DNA of 64,000 nt, taken from Klebsiella pneumoniae (lineage in GTDB: Bacteria > Myxococcota_A > UBA796 > SXON01). A program made the position numbers and the translations under genes. The stretch's first letter is position 1. Each line of letters opens with the position of its first letter. The notes under the pieces were generated by a model. That model had not been told where the DNA came from, made no database searches, and saw nothing but the letters and a program-made list of their open reading frames with translations. Shown here one piece after another: positions 18,251 to 26,955 of this stretch. The stretch lies in contig CAMAXZ010000005.1 of the NCBI GenBank assembly GCA_945862325.1, positions 1 to 64,000 on the forward strand, read 5' to 3'.

Positions 18251-19297
18251 TCAGCGCTTGGGAGGCCTCGCGGGGCCGCGACGATCGCGTGGCGTCGGCA
18301 CCGACGGTTCGTTTGGCGGCGCGGCCTCCATGCGGAAGGCCCCGGCCGCCTTGGCGGCGTCGCGACGCGCCTTGCCGCCACGCACGCCGTGATGGTCGAT
18401 CGTGTACTCGAGCGCGACGGGCGCACCGCCGCGCGTGACGTGTACGGTGAGGTGCTTCTGGGTGCGCAGGGCGATGTACGCCGCGACGCCCTGCAACACC
18501 GTGTAGAACCGGCGCCCGTTGACGTCGTGCACGATGTCGCCGTGCCGCAGCCCCGCCTGCTTGAGCACGCTGCAACGCGGCAGGCCGACGCGCACCCCGT
18601 CGAGCTTGCCGTCGGGGCCCTTGTGGGTCCAGACGCGGCCGAGCTCCGCGAAGGCGCGCAGGTTGCCCGCGTAGAAATCGATGAGGGCGCGGTCGACCGT
18701 CCAATGGCCGCCCCCCTCGTGCTCGACCACGCTCGGGTGTGTCGGGCACGGCGTGTGGGCCTTCGCCCCGCCGCGGCCGCGTCTGCCTCCGCCGCGGATC
18801 ACCGGCTCCAGCGACTCTTCCGGAGGGAGGTCGGACGGTTCGATCAGGGTGGGGTCGGCGTCGACCTGCGCGAGGGCCTCGGCCTCGAGGGCCTCGGGCG
18901 ACGCCGCGGCCGGCGGCTCGGGCGGCACCTCGGGGGGCACCTCGAGCGGCGGCTCGGGCTCGGGGGGCGGCTCGGGCTCCGCGCTGGGCTCGGGGGGCGG
19001 CTCGGGCGGCGCGTCCGCCGGCGTGGGTGGGACGAGCGCCACCGGCGACGGGAGCGGTGCGCTCGCCGTCGACGCGGCGCGCACCGGCTCCTCGTAGACG
19101 CTGACGTGAAACGCCTCGGCCGGGACGACCTGCTCGGGCGGGGGGCCCTTCGCCGGGCCCGCGCCGTCCTGGTCTGCCTGTGTCGGCGTGGGCTCGAGCT
19201 CCAGCTCCGGCGCCGCGCCGAACAGCGCCGGCGCCGCGGGCAACAGGTGGACCAGGAGGCTCACCACGAGCGCGAACAGGAAGCGGCGACGAGGCAC
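18251..19297 (-). CDS. Inner-membrane anchored PDZ protein, GspC-like
   Basis: This is a 348-residue protein starting at GTG 19297. An N-terminal membrane segment (about residues 6-24) is followed by a long Pro/Glu/Ala-rich linker (about 50-170), then a charged Gly/Arg stretch. The C-terminal domain (about 195-320) includes a PDZ-like fold, with a VLKQAGLRHGDIVHDVNGR segment matching the carboxylate-binding loop region of GspC/HtrA-type PDZ domains. The order TM, periplasmic linker, PDZ resembles type II secretion GspC, which couples inner and outer membrane parts. No other gsp genes are in the window, so it is an orphan. A TonB-like or protease-adaptor role is an alternative. Confidence 0.7.
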   Translation of the reverse strand: MPRRRFLFALVVSLLVHLLPAAPALFGAAPELELEPTPTQADQDGAGPAKGPPPEQVVPAEAFHVSVYEEPVRAASTASAPLPSPVALVPPTPADAPPEPPPEPSAEPEPPPEPEPPLEVPPEVPPEPPAAASPEALEAEALAQVDADPTLIEPSDLPPEESLEPVIRGGGRRGRGGAKAHTPCPTHPSVVEHEGGGHWTVDRALIDFYAGNLRAFAELGRVWTHKGPDGKLDGVRVGLPRCSVLKQAGLRHGDIVHDVNGRRFYTVLQGVAAYIALRTQKHLTVHVTRGGAPVALEYTIDHHGVRGGKARRDAAKAAGAFRMEAAPPNEPSVPTPRDRRGPARPPKR

Positions 19298-19360
19298 GAG
19301 GAGGGCTCCGCGAGTGGACTATCCCTCCGACGCGTGATCGCGGCGCCGCTTCGAGCCCGA

Positions 19361-19843
19361 TCAGAAGCTGACGCCGGCGTTGAGGTTGACCAGCGGCGCG
19401 ATGCTGGTGCGGCCTTGGTTGTAGACGAGCTGACCGCCGCCCTGCGCCTCGAGGCTGAGCACGCCGAGCGTGCCCTTGGCGCCGAGGAACGGGCCGGCCG
19501 ACACCGTGCCGCCCTTGAACCCCTGCATGTCGGCGTTGCCGTACTTGGCCTCGGCGCCCAGGCTCAGCCCGGTGTCGAAGTCGCCGGCGACGTACTGCTT
19601 CACCTGCCCGCCGAACGTGTAGAGCCCGCGGCGCTCCTCCGTGCCGAGGCCCCCGATGAGGGCCACGCTGCGGTCGTTGCCGACCTCGAGCTCACCCATC
19701 GCCTCGATCATCGGCACGCCGAGGTGCAATGGGCTCAGGGTCAACGTGACGTTGTTCTCGGGGTCGGTGTCGAAGAGCTTCCAGTCGGGGTCGCCGATGG
19801 CCGCGTCCGCGGTCGAGATCATCGCCAGGAACGTCAAGATCAT
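19361..19843 (-). CDS. Exported protein, probable small outer-membrane beta-barrel
   Basis: This is a 160-residue protein from ATG 19843, which has a GGGAGGA ribosome site; an upstream TTG at 19873 has none. The N-terminus is a short uncharged signal sequence ending near residue 15 (ADA/AIG). The rest alternates hydrophobic and polar residues in short strands rich in Gly and Tyr and ends in V-S-F, consistent with the C-terminal beta-signal of outer-membrane barrels. At about 145 mature residues it would be an eight-strand barrel. It runs away from the divergent phosphatase gene and lies 63 bases from the PDZ gene start, possibly in the same operon. The function is unknown. Confidence 0.7.
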   Translation of the reverse strand: MILTFLAMISTADAAIGDPDWKLFDTDPENNVTLTLSPLHLGVPMIEAMGELEVGNDRSVALIGGLGTEERRGLYTFGGQVKQYVAGDFDTGLSLGAEAKYGNADMQGFKGGTVSAGPFLGAKGTLGVLSLEAQGGGQLVYNQGRTSIAPLVNLNAGVSF

Positions 19844-19904
19844 GGTTGTCCTCCCGCTCTCTTGGGTAGGCACGGGGGCGGCGGTCGGGGACGGGAGCCG
19901 GAGT

Positions 19905-19910
19905 TATCCT
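19905..19910 (+). promoter_or_regulatory. Possible -10 element six bases before the phosphatase start
   Basis: TATCCT (four of six bases match TATAAT) ends six bases before ATG 19917. No ribosome site lies between, so any transcript would be nearly leaderless. The -35 region is not convincing. Confidence 0.3.
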
Positions 19911-19916
19911 CCGCGC

Positions 19917-20498
19917 ATGCGCACGCTCTTCGTCGGCGACGTCCACGGCTGCGCCGCCCAGCTCACGGCGCTGGTCGATCGCGCGCGCCCCGATCGTCTC
20001 GTGCTGCTCGGCGATCTCTGGTCCAAGGGGCCGGACCCTGCCGGTGTGTGGAAGATAATCGAGGAACGACGTGCCGAAGCGGTGCTCGGGAACCACGACG
20101 AGCGCATGCTCCAGGTGTGGGGCACCGACGGCGACACCGGGCACCACCGCGCCTGCCGCGCGCTCCCGTCCGCGGCGCGAGACTGGGCGGCGCGGCTGCC
20201 GCTGTTCCTGTACGGAGAGGGCTGGGTCGCGGTGCACGCGGGGGTGCACCCGGAGCTCGGCCCCGCGGGCACCGCGCGGCGCACCGCGTTGACGGTGCGG
20301 CGCTGGCCCAACGACGACGACCCGGAGCGCCCGTTCTGGTGGCAGCTCTATCGGGGGGCCCCCCGCGTGTTCTACGGGCACGACGCGATGCGCGGCGTGC
20401 AGATCCATCCCCGCACGGTCGGGCTCGACAGCGGGTGCGTGTACGGCAACGTGCTGAGCGGCTGGGTGCTCGAGACCGACGAGCTCGTACAGGCCTGA
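19917..20498 (+). CDS. PPP-family metallophosphatase
   Basis: This is a 193-residue calcineurin-like phosphoesterase of the PPP type. Motifs in order are GDVHG (7-11), GDLWSKGPD (32-40) and GNHDE (58-62), with later His residues in HAGVHP and FYGHDAM. These are all metal ligands or catalytic residues of the two-metal site. The length matches bacterial PrpA/ApaH-like enzymes that dephosphorylate Ser/Thr phosphoproteins or cleave diadenosine tetraphosphate. The two cannot be separated from sequence, but the many Ser/Thr kinases in the window make protein phosphatase attractive. The ATG lacks a ribosome site. It faces the OB-fold lipoprotein gene with a three-base gap. Confidence 0.87.
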   Translation: MRTLFVGDVHGCAAQLTALVDRARPDRLVLLGDLWSKGPDPAGVWKIIEERRAEAVLGNHDERMLQVWGTDGDTGHHRACRALPSAARDWAARLPLFLYGEGWVAVHAGVHPELGPAGTARRTALTVRRWPNDDDPERPFWWQLYRGAPRVFYGHDAMRGVQIHPRTVGLDSGCVYGNVLSGWVLETDELVQA

Positions 20499-20501
20499 CG
20501 G

Positions 20502-21323
20502 TCAGTAGACGAGGTCCCTCGACGATCGGGGGCAGACGCGCCACACGGAGTACGTGTACCGCACGACGCCGCGCAGCGCGGTGAGGCGGTCGCCCGCGGC
20601 GAGCTCGGGGACGAAGAGACAATCGTCGACGATGAGCGACCAGTCGGTCTCGTGTTCGCCGAACTCGTTGGCGTCGGAGGCGATCGCCACGTCCCGCAGC
20701 TCGACCGTCACGCCCTCGTAGGGCTCCCAATCGCTCGGCGGGGTGTCGAGCGGCGTCGGCACCACCGACGCGGACCCGGACTGCACCGACACCGACGCCT
20801 CGGACACCTCGATCTCGGTCTCGTCGTAGTACTCGGCGACCGTCCCCGTGAGGGTGACGATGTCGCCCACGGCGAAGGAGGAGGTCCAGTCCGGCGTGTA
20901 GATCCGGACGCCGGCGTACGGGCCGCCGCCCTCGTCCTCGACGAAGAAGGAGTACCCGTCGATCGTCGCGACGGTGGTCACGACCACGTCCTCGAGGGTC
21001 ACCGTGCCGGTCGCCGCGCCGGTCTGCACGTCGACGACCGAGGTCCCGGTGTCGGTGTCGGTGTCGGAGTCCGTGTCGGTGTCGGAGTCGGTGTCGGAGT
21101 CGGTGTCGGTGTCGGAGTCCGTGTCGGAGTCCGTGTCCGTGTCGGTGTCGGTGTCGGAGTCCGTGTCGGTGTCCGAATCGGTGTCGGTGTCCGTGTCGGA
21201 GTCGCCGTCGGACACGCAATTCCCGTCGACGAGGACGAAGCCCTCGCCGCACTCCGGATCGGGGCTTCCGGCGCAGGCCAGCGTGAAGGCGAGGACGAGG
21301 CCCGCCGAGGTCGTCAAACGCAC
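20502..21323 (-). CDS. Lipoprotein with Asp-Ser/Thr repeat linker and OB-fold-like domain
   Basis: This is a 273-residue lipoprotein starting at GTG 21323, with lipobox LAC around Cys17. A short Cys-containing segment (ECGEGFVLVDGNC) follows. Then comes a linker of about 55 residues made of alternating Asp with Ser or Thr (roughly residues 40-93). The C-terminal domain (about 95-273) has beta strands such as GTVTLEDVVVT and GDIVTLTGTVAEY, resembling the OB-fold nucleic-acid or ligand-binding domains seen in secreted nucleases. No catalytic residues are recognised. The linker is typical of surface lipoproteins in uncultured Myxococcota. It is divergent from the haloperoxidase lipoprotein. Confidence 0.8.
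   Translation of the reverse strand: MRLTTSAGLVLAFTLACAGSPDPECGEGFVLVDGNCVSDGDSDTDTDTDSDTDTDSDTDTDTDTDSDTDSDTDTDSDTDSDTDTDSDTDTDTGTSVVDVQTGAATGTVTLEDVVVTTVATIDGYSFFVEDEGGGPYAGVRIYTPDWTSSFAVGDIVTLTGTVAEYYDETEIEVSEASVSVQSGSASVVPTPLDTPPSDWEPYEGVTVELRDVAIASDANEFGEHETDWSLIVDDCLFVPELAAGDRLTALRGVVRYTYSVWRVCPRSSRDLVY
21047..21210. repeat. Hexanucleotide-like tract encoding (Ser/Thr-Asp)n
   Basis: About 160 bases of GTGTCG, GAGTCG and GAGTCC units are repeated head to tail. On the minus strand they encode the acidic linker of the lipoprotein. It is a simple coding microsatellite with mixed units rather than a CRISPR: there are no spacers. Confidence 0.85.
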
Positions 21324-21335
21324 GGAATACCCGGA

Positions 21336-21364
21336 TTGCGTGGGTCGCTAACGGCTGGTATGCT
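21336..21364 (+). promoter_or_regulatory. Candidate sigma70-type promoter giving a leaderless transcript
   Basis: TTGCGT (21336-21341) and TATGCT (21359-21364) are separated by 17 bases, with a TG extension one base before the -10 hexamer. The -10 ends seven bases before ATG 21372, so initiation would fall at or next to the start codon. No ribosome site is present. Confidence 0.45.
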
Positions 21365-21371
21365 CCGCCCC

Positions 21372-24179
21372 ATGAACATCTTCGTGACGATCCTCCTCCT
21401 CGTCGGTTGCAAGCCCGAGCCCGAACCGAAGGACTCCGACTCCGACTCCGCGGCCCCGGTCGAGCTCACGTGGGCGACGGTAGCCGAGCACAGCGCGTCG
21501 GCGCTCATGGGCGTTGCCGGGCGTTCCGCCACCGACGTGCTCGCGGTCGGGGCGGCCGACGCGAACGGCGGGGCCATCCTCCACTGGGACGGCACGGCGT
21601 GGACCCGCCTGACCAACAGCGACACCCACGACCTGTGGTGGGCCCTGGCGCTCGACGACGCGTGGGTGGTCGCGGGCGCGGGCGGGACCGTGCTCGTGGA
21701 CGACGGTTCCGGCTTCTCGCGCCTCGCGACGCCGGGCCTCGGCGCGCAGACCATCTACGGGGTGTGGGGCACGTCGCTGTCGGACCTATGGGTCGTGGGC
21801 GGCTTCGCGGGGCGCGACGGGTTCATCTGGCGCTACGACGGCGCGACGTGGACGGACGTGCCGCTGCCGGACGACGTGTCCCGGCCCGACGGCGAGGCGC
21901 CGGCGATGTTCAAGGTGTGGGGGACTGCCGCCGACGACGTGTGGGTGGTGGGGGACGACAACGTCCTGCACTACGACGGGGCGGACTGGTCCGTCGTGGC
22001 GACGGGCGCCGGGCCGCTGTTCACGGTGCACGGCGCCGGCGATCGCGTCGTGATGTCGGGGGCCAACGGCGTGTGGATGGGCGACGCGGACGGCCTCGAC
22101 GACGTGACCCCCGAGGGCATGGGCGCGATGCAGGGGGCCTACATGACGCCCGACGGTGGGGTCACGGTGGCCGGGTCCTCCGGCGCGGTCTGGAGCCGCG
22201 ATCCTGCCGGCGACTGGATCCCGCACGTCAACGCGCTCACGACGAGCCCCGAGTCGCTTCACGCCGTGTACGTGTCCGGGGCCGATCGCTTCGCCGTCGG
22301 CGGCGCGGTGCTCACCGGCGCCCTCGACCTCGGCGTCATCGCGCACCAGGGCCCAGCGACGGTGGGCACGTGGGCCTACGAGCCTCCGGTGTCTCCCGCG
22401 GCTTCGTGCCCGGCTGGCGAGGAGGATCCCGTTCCGACGGGCTCCATCGCCCGCCGGTGGAACGCGCAGCTCCTCAACGCGATCCGCCGCGACATCCCGC
22501 GGCCGGGCGTACACTCCCGCAACCTGTTCCACTCCAGCGTCGCGATGTGGGACGCGTGGGCGGTCTACGACGACGTCGCGGACCCGGTGATCGTCGACGA
22601 GCGCGTCACGGCGGCCGACGTCGAGGAAGCGCGGGCGATCGCCATCTCCTACGCGGCCTACCGCGTCCTGACGTACCGGTACGGAGAGCAGACGGGCGGG
22701 GCGACCTCGGTGGAGTGCTTCGACGGGTTCATGGACGTGCTCGGCCTGGATCCGGCGGACACCACCGCCACGGGGGACTCCCCCGTGGCCGTCGGGAACC
22801 GCATCGCGGCGGCCGTCCTCGCGCACTACGAGGACGACGGCGCCAACGAGGCGGCGAACTACGCCGACACCACCTCGTGGGACCCGGTGAACGAGCCGCT
22901 CGTCGTCGACCAGCCGGGCGCGAACGCGGTGAACCCGGACGAATGGCAGACGCTCAACCTCGCCTCCGCCGAGACCCAGAACGGCATCGTGCTCGACTCC
23001 GGCCGGCAGGGCTACATCTGCCCGACGTGGGGCACGGTCGAGCCCTGGGCGCTGACCGATCCGCTCGACTCGGGGTTGTACCTCGATCCGGGCGAGGGCC
23101 CGAAGGTGGCCGACCCCGCCACCGCCGACGACGTCCTCGACATCCTGCGCAAGCACAGCAAGCACGACCCGACGCTCTCCGAGACGATCGACATCTCCCC
23201 GGGCGCGTACGGCAACAACCCTCTCGGCTCGAACGACGGGACGGGGCACCCCGTCAACCCGGTGACGGGCCTCCCGTACACCGCCAACGTGGTGAAGCTC
23301 GGCGACTTCTCCCGCGTCCTCTCCGAGTTCTGGGCCGACGGCCCGAAGAGCGAGACGCCGCCCGGCCACTGGAACGTCCTCGCCAACGACGTGGGCGATG
23401 CGCTGGAGGAGGCCGGCGACGGGCTGCGGATCGGCGGCGTGGGCGAGCCGGTCGATCGCCTGGTGTGGGACGTGCACCTGTACCTCGCGCTCAACGGCGC
23501 GGTGCACGACGCCGCGATCGTGGCGTGGGGCACCAAGCGGGCCACGCTCGGGCCGCGCCCGATCACCCTCGTCCGGTGGATGGCCGAGCACGGTCAGCGG
23601 ACCGATCCGACGGCGCCTTCCTACGATCCGGACGGGTTGCCCCTCGAGGACGACGTGGTCGAGCTCATCACCGAGGCGAGCGCGGCCCCGGGGGAGCGTC
23701 ACCACCACCTTCGGTTCCACATCGGCGAAGTGGCCGTGAGGACCTGGCGGGGCGAGCCGGGGGACCGCACGAACATGACGTCGGGGGTGGGCTGGATCCG
23801 CGCGCTCGATTGGTTCCCGTACCAGCGCCGCACGTTCGTCACTCCGGCCTTCCCCGGGTTCGTGTCCGGACACAGCTCCTTCTCGCGCTCGGCCGCGGAG
23901 ACGCTCACCCTGTTCACGGGGAGCCCGTACTTCCCGGGCGGCCTCGGGACGTACACCGCGAACGCGGGGAGCTACCTCGTCTTCGAGGACGGGCCGTCCA
24001 CCACCCTGGAGCTGCAGTGGGCGACCTACCAGGACGCGTCGGATCAGGCCGGACAGTCGCGCGTGTACGGCGGCATCCACATCTGGCCGGACGATTCGGT
24101 CGGTCGCCAGCTCGGGTACGAGGTGGGCCACCTCGCCTACGCGGAGGCGGAGGCCTATTGGAGCGGGGCGGCGCGCTGA
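21372..24179 (+). CDS. Beta-propeller/vanadium-dependent haloperoxidase fusion lipoprotein
   Basis: This is a 935-residue protein with a very short lipoprotein signal (Cys13 in LLLVGC) and an acidic Asp/Ser spacer. Residues about 30-345 hold repeated blocks such as WGTSLSDLWVVGG and WGTAADDVWVVGD, the pattern of secreted beta-propellers. Residues about 365-935 match vanadium haloperoxidases. A PY...R segment is followed by TPAFPGFVSGHSSFS with His834, and then R-V-Y-G-G-I-H supplies Arg897 and the vanadate-ligating His903. Such enzymes oxidise halide with peroxide to hypohalous acid. Surface tethering suggests chemical attack on neighbours or modification of substrates outside the cell. Acid phosphatase activity is the usual alternative for this fold. 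Confidence 0.88.
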   Translation: MNIFVTILLLVGCKPEPEPKDSDSDSAAPVELTWATVAEHSASALMGVAGRSATDVLAVGAADANGGAILHWDGTAWTRLTNSDTHDLWWALALDDAWVVAGAGGTVLVDDGSGFSRLATPGLGAQTIYGVWGTSLSDLWVVGGFAGRDGFIWRYDGATWTDVPLPDDVSRPDGEAPAMFKVWGTAADDVWVVGDDNVLHYDGADWSVVATGAGPLFTVHGAGDRVVMSGANGVWMGDADGLDDVTPEGMGAMQGAYMTPDGGVTVAGSSGAVWSRDPAGDWIPHVNALTTSPESLHAVYVSGADRFAVGGAVLTGALDLGVIAHQGPATVGTWAYEPPVSPAASCPAGEEDPVPTGSIARRWNAQLLNAIRRDIPRPGVHSRNLFHSSVAMWDAWAVYDDVADPVIVDERVTAADVEEARAIAISYAAYRVLTYRYGEQTGGATSVECFDGFMDVLGLDPADTTATGDSPVAVGNRIAAAVLAHYEDDGANEAANYADTTSWDPVNEPLVVDQPGANAVNPDEWQTLNLASAETQNGIVLDSGRQGYICPTWGTVEPWALTDPLDSGLYLDPGEGPKVADPATADDVLDILRKHSKHDPTLSETIDISPGAYGNNPLGSNDGTGHPVNPVTGLPYTANVVKLGDFSRVLSEFWADGPKSETPPGHWNVLANDVGDALEEAGDGLRIGGVGEPVDRLVWDVHLYLALNGAVHDAAIVAWGTKRATLGPRPITLVRWMAEHGQRTDPTAPSYDPDGLPLEDDVVELITEASAAPGERHHHLRFHIGEVAVRTWRGEPGDRTNMTSGVGWIRALDWFPYQRRTFVTPAFPGFVSGHSSFSRSAAETLTLFTGSPYFPGGLGTYTANAGSYLVFEDGPSTTLELQWATYQDASDQAGQSRVYGGIHIWPDDSVGRQLGYEVGHLAYAEAEAYWSGAAR

Positions 24180-24220
24180 CCCGGCGCGACGCCGCGGCCG
24201 CCGCGCCTTAGCAGGCTGCG

Positions 24221-26122
24221 ATGTCCGTTGAGCTGCTGCGCGCCGTCGGCGTCGAGAAGGCCTTCGCCGACCGCCACGTCCTGCGCGGCTGCGAGCTGTC
24301 GCTGCACGCGGGCGAGCGTGTGGGTCTGGTGGGGGCCAACGGCTCCGGAAAGTCCACCCTCGTGCGCATCCTCGCGGGGGTCTACGCCCCGGACCACGGG
24401 TCGGTGCAGGTGCGCGGGAGGCTCGCGCACCTCGACCAGGACCCGGAGCTCCCGGGAGGGACGGTCGGGGAGTCGGTCGACGAGGCGCTCGCGTGGCACC
24501 GCGCGCTGGTCGACGAGTGGGAGGCGTCCATCGCCGCCGACGACCTCGCGCGCGCCGGGCGCCTCCAGGCGCGGCTCGACGAGGTCGGCTGGGAGGTCGG
24601 CCATCGGGCCGACGCCATGTTGTCCCGTGTGGGCGCGCCTCCGCGCGGGGCGGTCGTGGCCAACCTCTCCGGCGGCGAGCGGCGTCGCGTGGCCCTCGCC
24701 CGCGCGCTCCTCGGCGACCCCGAGGTGCTCGTGCTCGACGAGCCGACCAACCACCTCGACGCCGACGCCGTCGAGTGGCTGGAGGGCTGGCTGGCCGCGT
24801 ACCGGGGCGCCGTGCTGCTCGTCACCCACGATCGCTACATGCTCGAGTCGGTGGCCACCCGCATCGTCGAGGTCGAGGACGGGCTGACCGTCAGCTACGA
24901 CGGCTCGTACGCCGACTACCTGCTCACCCGGGCCGAGCTGCGCGCCGCGCAGGAGAAGGCCGAGGACTCACGCCTCTCGATGATCACGCGCGAAGCGGAG
25001 TGGGCGAGCCGCTCGCCTGCCGCGCGCAGCACCAAGCAGAAGGCACGGCTCGACCGCCTCGCCGCCCTGCAGGCGCAGCGGCCGCTGCTCAAGCAGACGG
25101 GGTTCGACCTCGATCTGCGGACGGGGCTGAAGCACGGCGCCACGGTCGTGGAGCTGCACGGGGTGCGGCGGGCCGTGCCCGTGCCCGACGGCGTGAGGGT
25201 GCTGTTCAAGGACGTCGAGATCGCCCTGCGCGGCGGCGACCGGGTGGGCGTGCTCGGTCCGAACGGCGCCGGAAAATCTACCTTGCTTCGGGTCCTCACG
25301 GGAGAAGACCCTCCGGACGGCGGGACGGTGACGCGCGGGCCGCGCGTGCGCGCGGCGGTGCTCGATCAGCACCGCACCGGGCTCGACGACGGCCAGACCG
25401 TCTTCGAGGCGGCGGGGGGCGGGAACGACCAGGTCCGCGTGGGCGACCGGTGGGTGCACGTGGCGAGCTTCCTGGGCCGGTTCTTGTTCGGCCGCGAGCA
25501 CCATCACCGGAGCGTCGCGACCTTGTCCGGCGGTGAGCGCGCGCGGCTCCTGCTCGCCAAGCTGCTCCTGCAGGGGGCCAACCTGCTGCTCCTCGACGAA
25601 CCGACCAACGACCTCGATCTCCTCACCCTGCGCGTGCTCGAGGAAGCGCTCGTGTCCTACGACGGGGTGGCGGTGGTGGTCACCCACGACCGCGCGTTCC
25701 TCGACCGCGTGTGCACCGCGGTGCTGTCGCTCGAGGAGGGGACGGTGGTGCGGTACGCGAGCCGTGAGCAGCGCGAGAACGCGCGGCGCGCGCGCGACGC
25801 GGCCCGCTCGGACGCCGCGCGCCAGGACTCGGCGCGCGCGGCGGCGCGCGTGGAGGCGACGCGGGCGGCCGAGGCGACACGGCGCCCCGAGCCGAAGGGG
25901 CGGCTGAGCTTCAAGGAGCAGAAGGAGCTCGCCGAGCTCCCGGCGCGCATCGAGGGCATGGAGGCCGAGATGGCGCGGGTGCAGGAGACCCTGGCGGACC
26001 CGGCCTCGTACCGGACGGCGGGGGTCGACGTCGCGGCCCTCGGGCGCCGCCTCGAGGAGCTCGGCGCCGCGGTGGAGGCCGGTTGGGCGCGGTGGAACGA
26101 GCTGGACGCGCGGTCGAGTTGA
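24221..26122 (+). CDS. uup: ABC-F ATPase, Uup type
   Basis: This 633-residue duplicated ABC protein has no membrane domain. The first Walker A is GANGSGKST (about 40-48) with signature [14 protein letters not shown] and LDEPTNHLD. The second Walker A is GPNGAGKST with signature [15 protein letters not shown]. Between them lies an ABC-F linker (about 230-300) rich in Arg/Lys and Ala. The C-terminal 110 residues form a charged coiled coil starting at about 525, as in Uup. ABC-F proteins act on the ribosome during stalled translation, and Uup also affects replication-associated recombination. A resistance role is possible but not indicated. It is a single gene, convergent with the MBL operon. 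Confidence 0.92.
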   Translation: MSVELLRAVGVEKAFADRHVLRGCELSLHAGERVGLVGANGSGKSTLVRILAGVYAPDHGSVQVRGRLAHLDQDPELPGGTVGESVDEALAWHRALVDEWEASIAADDLARAGRLQARLDEVGWEVGHRADAMLSRVGAPPRGAVVANLSGGERRRVALARALLGDPEVLVLDEPTNHLDADAVEWLEGWLAAYRGAVLLVTHDRYMLESVATRIVEVEDGLTVSYDGSYADYLLTRAELRAAQEKAEDSRLSMITREAEWASRSPAARSTKQKARLDRLAALQAQRPLLKQTGFDLDLRTGLKHGATVVELHGVRRAVPVPDGVRVLFKDVEIALRGGDRVGVLGPNGAGKSTLLRVLTGEDPPDGGTVTRGPRVRAAVLDQHRTGLDDGQTVFEAAGGGNDQVRVGDRWVHVASFLGRFLFGREHHHRSVATLSGGERARLLLAKLLLQGANLLLLDEPTNDLDLLTLRVLEEALVSYDGVAVVVTHDRAFLDRVCTAVLSLEEGTVVRYASREQRENARRARDAARSDAARQDSARAAARVEATRAAEATRRPEPKGRLSFKEQKELAELPARIEGMEAEMARVQETLADPASYRTAGVDVAALGRRLEELGAAVEAGWARWNELDARSS

Positions 26123-26151
26123 CCGGATCCACCCGCGGTCCTACACCTTTG

Positions 26152-26955
26152 TCACGCCACGCGTGGCTGCTCCGGCGGGCGGGTCGGGGGCTCATGGGTG
26201 AGGATCTGCCCGTCGAAGCCGCGCTCCACCGGGACTCCGGTGGAGCGCACCTCCGCCAGCGCCCCTTCGGGGTCCACCGTGGGGTACAGGTGCGTGATCA
26301 CGCAGCGCTTCGGACGGGCCTCGCGCACGAGCCGCGCCACCGCCGCGGGCCACAGGTGGCTGTCCCACTCGTCGGGCTCCGGCACGGCGCACTCCGTGAC
26401 CAGCGCGTCCACCCCCGCGGCGAGCTCGACGAGCGCGTCGCTCCAGCCGGTGTCGCCGGAGAACACCACCGTGAAGCCGTCGGGCCCGGTGAACCGCAGG
26501 TGCAGGGCGCCCTCGGAGTGGCGGGCCGGACGGGTGTCGAGCCGCACGCCGCCCGGGAGCATCGCGGCGCCGGGCCCGTCGAGCGGGAGCTCGTGGATCG
26601 GCACCCGGTACCGGTTCGACTCGAGCCAGCGCGGATAGGCCACGCGCAACCCGTCGTAGTGCGCGGCGAACCCTTCGCCGGCCCAGATCGGGTAGTCGCG
26701 GAGGCGTGGCTTGTCGAGGCCCACCTTCATCGTGAAGAGGATGGGCACGAGGTCGCCGCAGTGGTCGACGTGGCGGTGCGAGTACACCCCGCCGTCGAGG
26801 GTGCGGACGTCCACGCCGAGGCGCACCAGGCGCTGGGTGGTGCCGGTGCCGCCGTCGACGAGCACGTTCGCGCCTTCGCTCTGGACGAGGAAGGCGGCCG
26901 GGCCGCGCTCGGCGTCCGGGATCGTGGTGCCGGTGCCGACGAGGACGAACCTCAT
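26152..26955 (-). CDS. MBL-fold metallohydrolase, RNase Z/arylsulfatase-like
   Basis: This is a 267-residue metallo-beta-lactamase-fold hydrolase. The metal motif H-R-H-V-D-H spans 60-65; further ligands are the His in ARHSEG, the Asp in FSGDTGWS and the His in ITHLYP. The layout (GTGTTIP start and SGDT-x-TECA core) matches the RNase Z/AtsA branch, which cleaves phosphodiesters or sulfate/cyclic phosphate esters. It lacks the flexible arm of tRNase Z, so tRNA 3' processing is doubtful. The start is fixed by the ATGA overlap with the TPR/pseudo-zincin gene upstream, so it is the last gene of a three-gene operon. The substrate is unknown. Confidence 0.9.
   Translation of the reverse strand: MRFVLVGTGTTIPDAERGPAAFLVQSEGANVLVDGGTGTTQRLVRLGVDVRTLDGGVYSHRHVDHCGDLVPILFTMKVGLDKPRLRDYPIWAGEGFAAHYDGLRVAYPRWLESNRYRVPIHELPLDGPGAAMLPGGVRLDTRPARHSEGALHLRFTGPDGFTVVFSGDTGWSDALVELAAGVDALVTECAVPEPDEWDSHLWPAAVARLVREARPKRCVITHLYPTVDPEGALAEVRSTGVPVERGFDGQILTHEPPTRPPEQPRVA

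Noticed and set aside
21047..21210. Repeat tract considered as a CRISPR array
   Set aside because: Units are about six bases with no spacers and lie in frame inside a lipoprotein gene.
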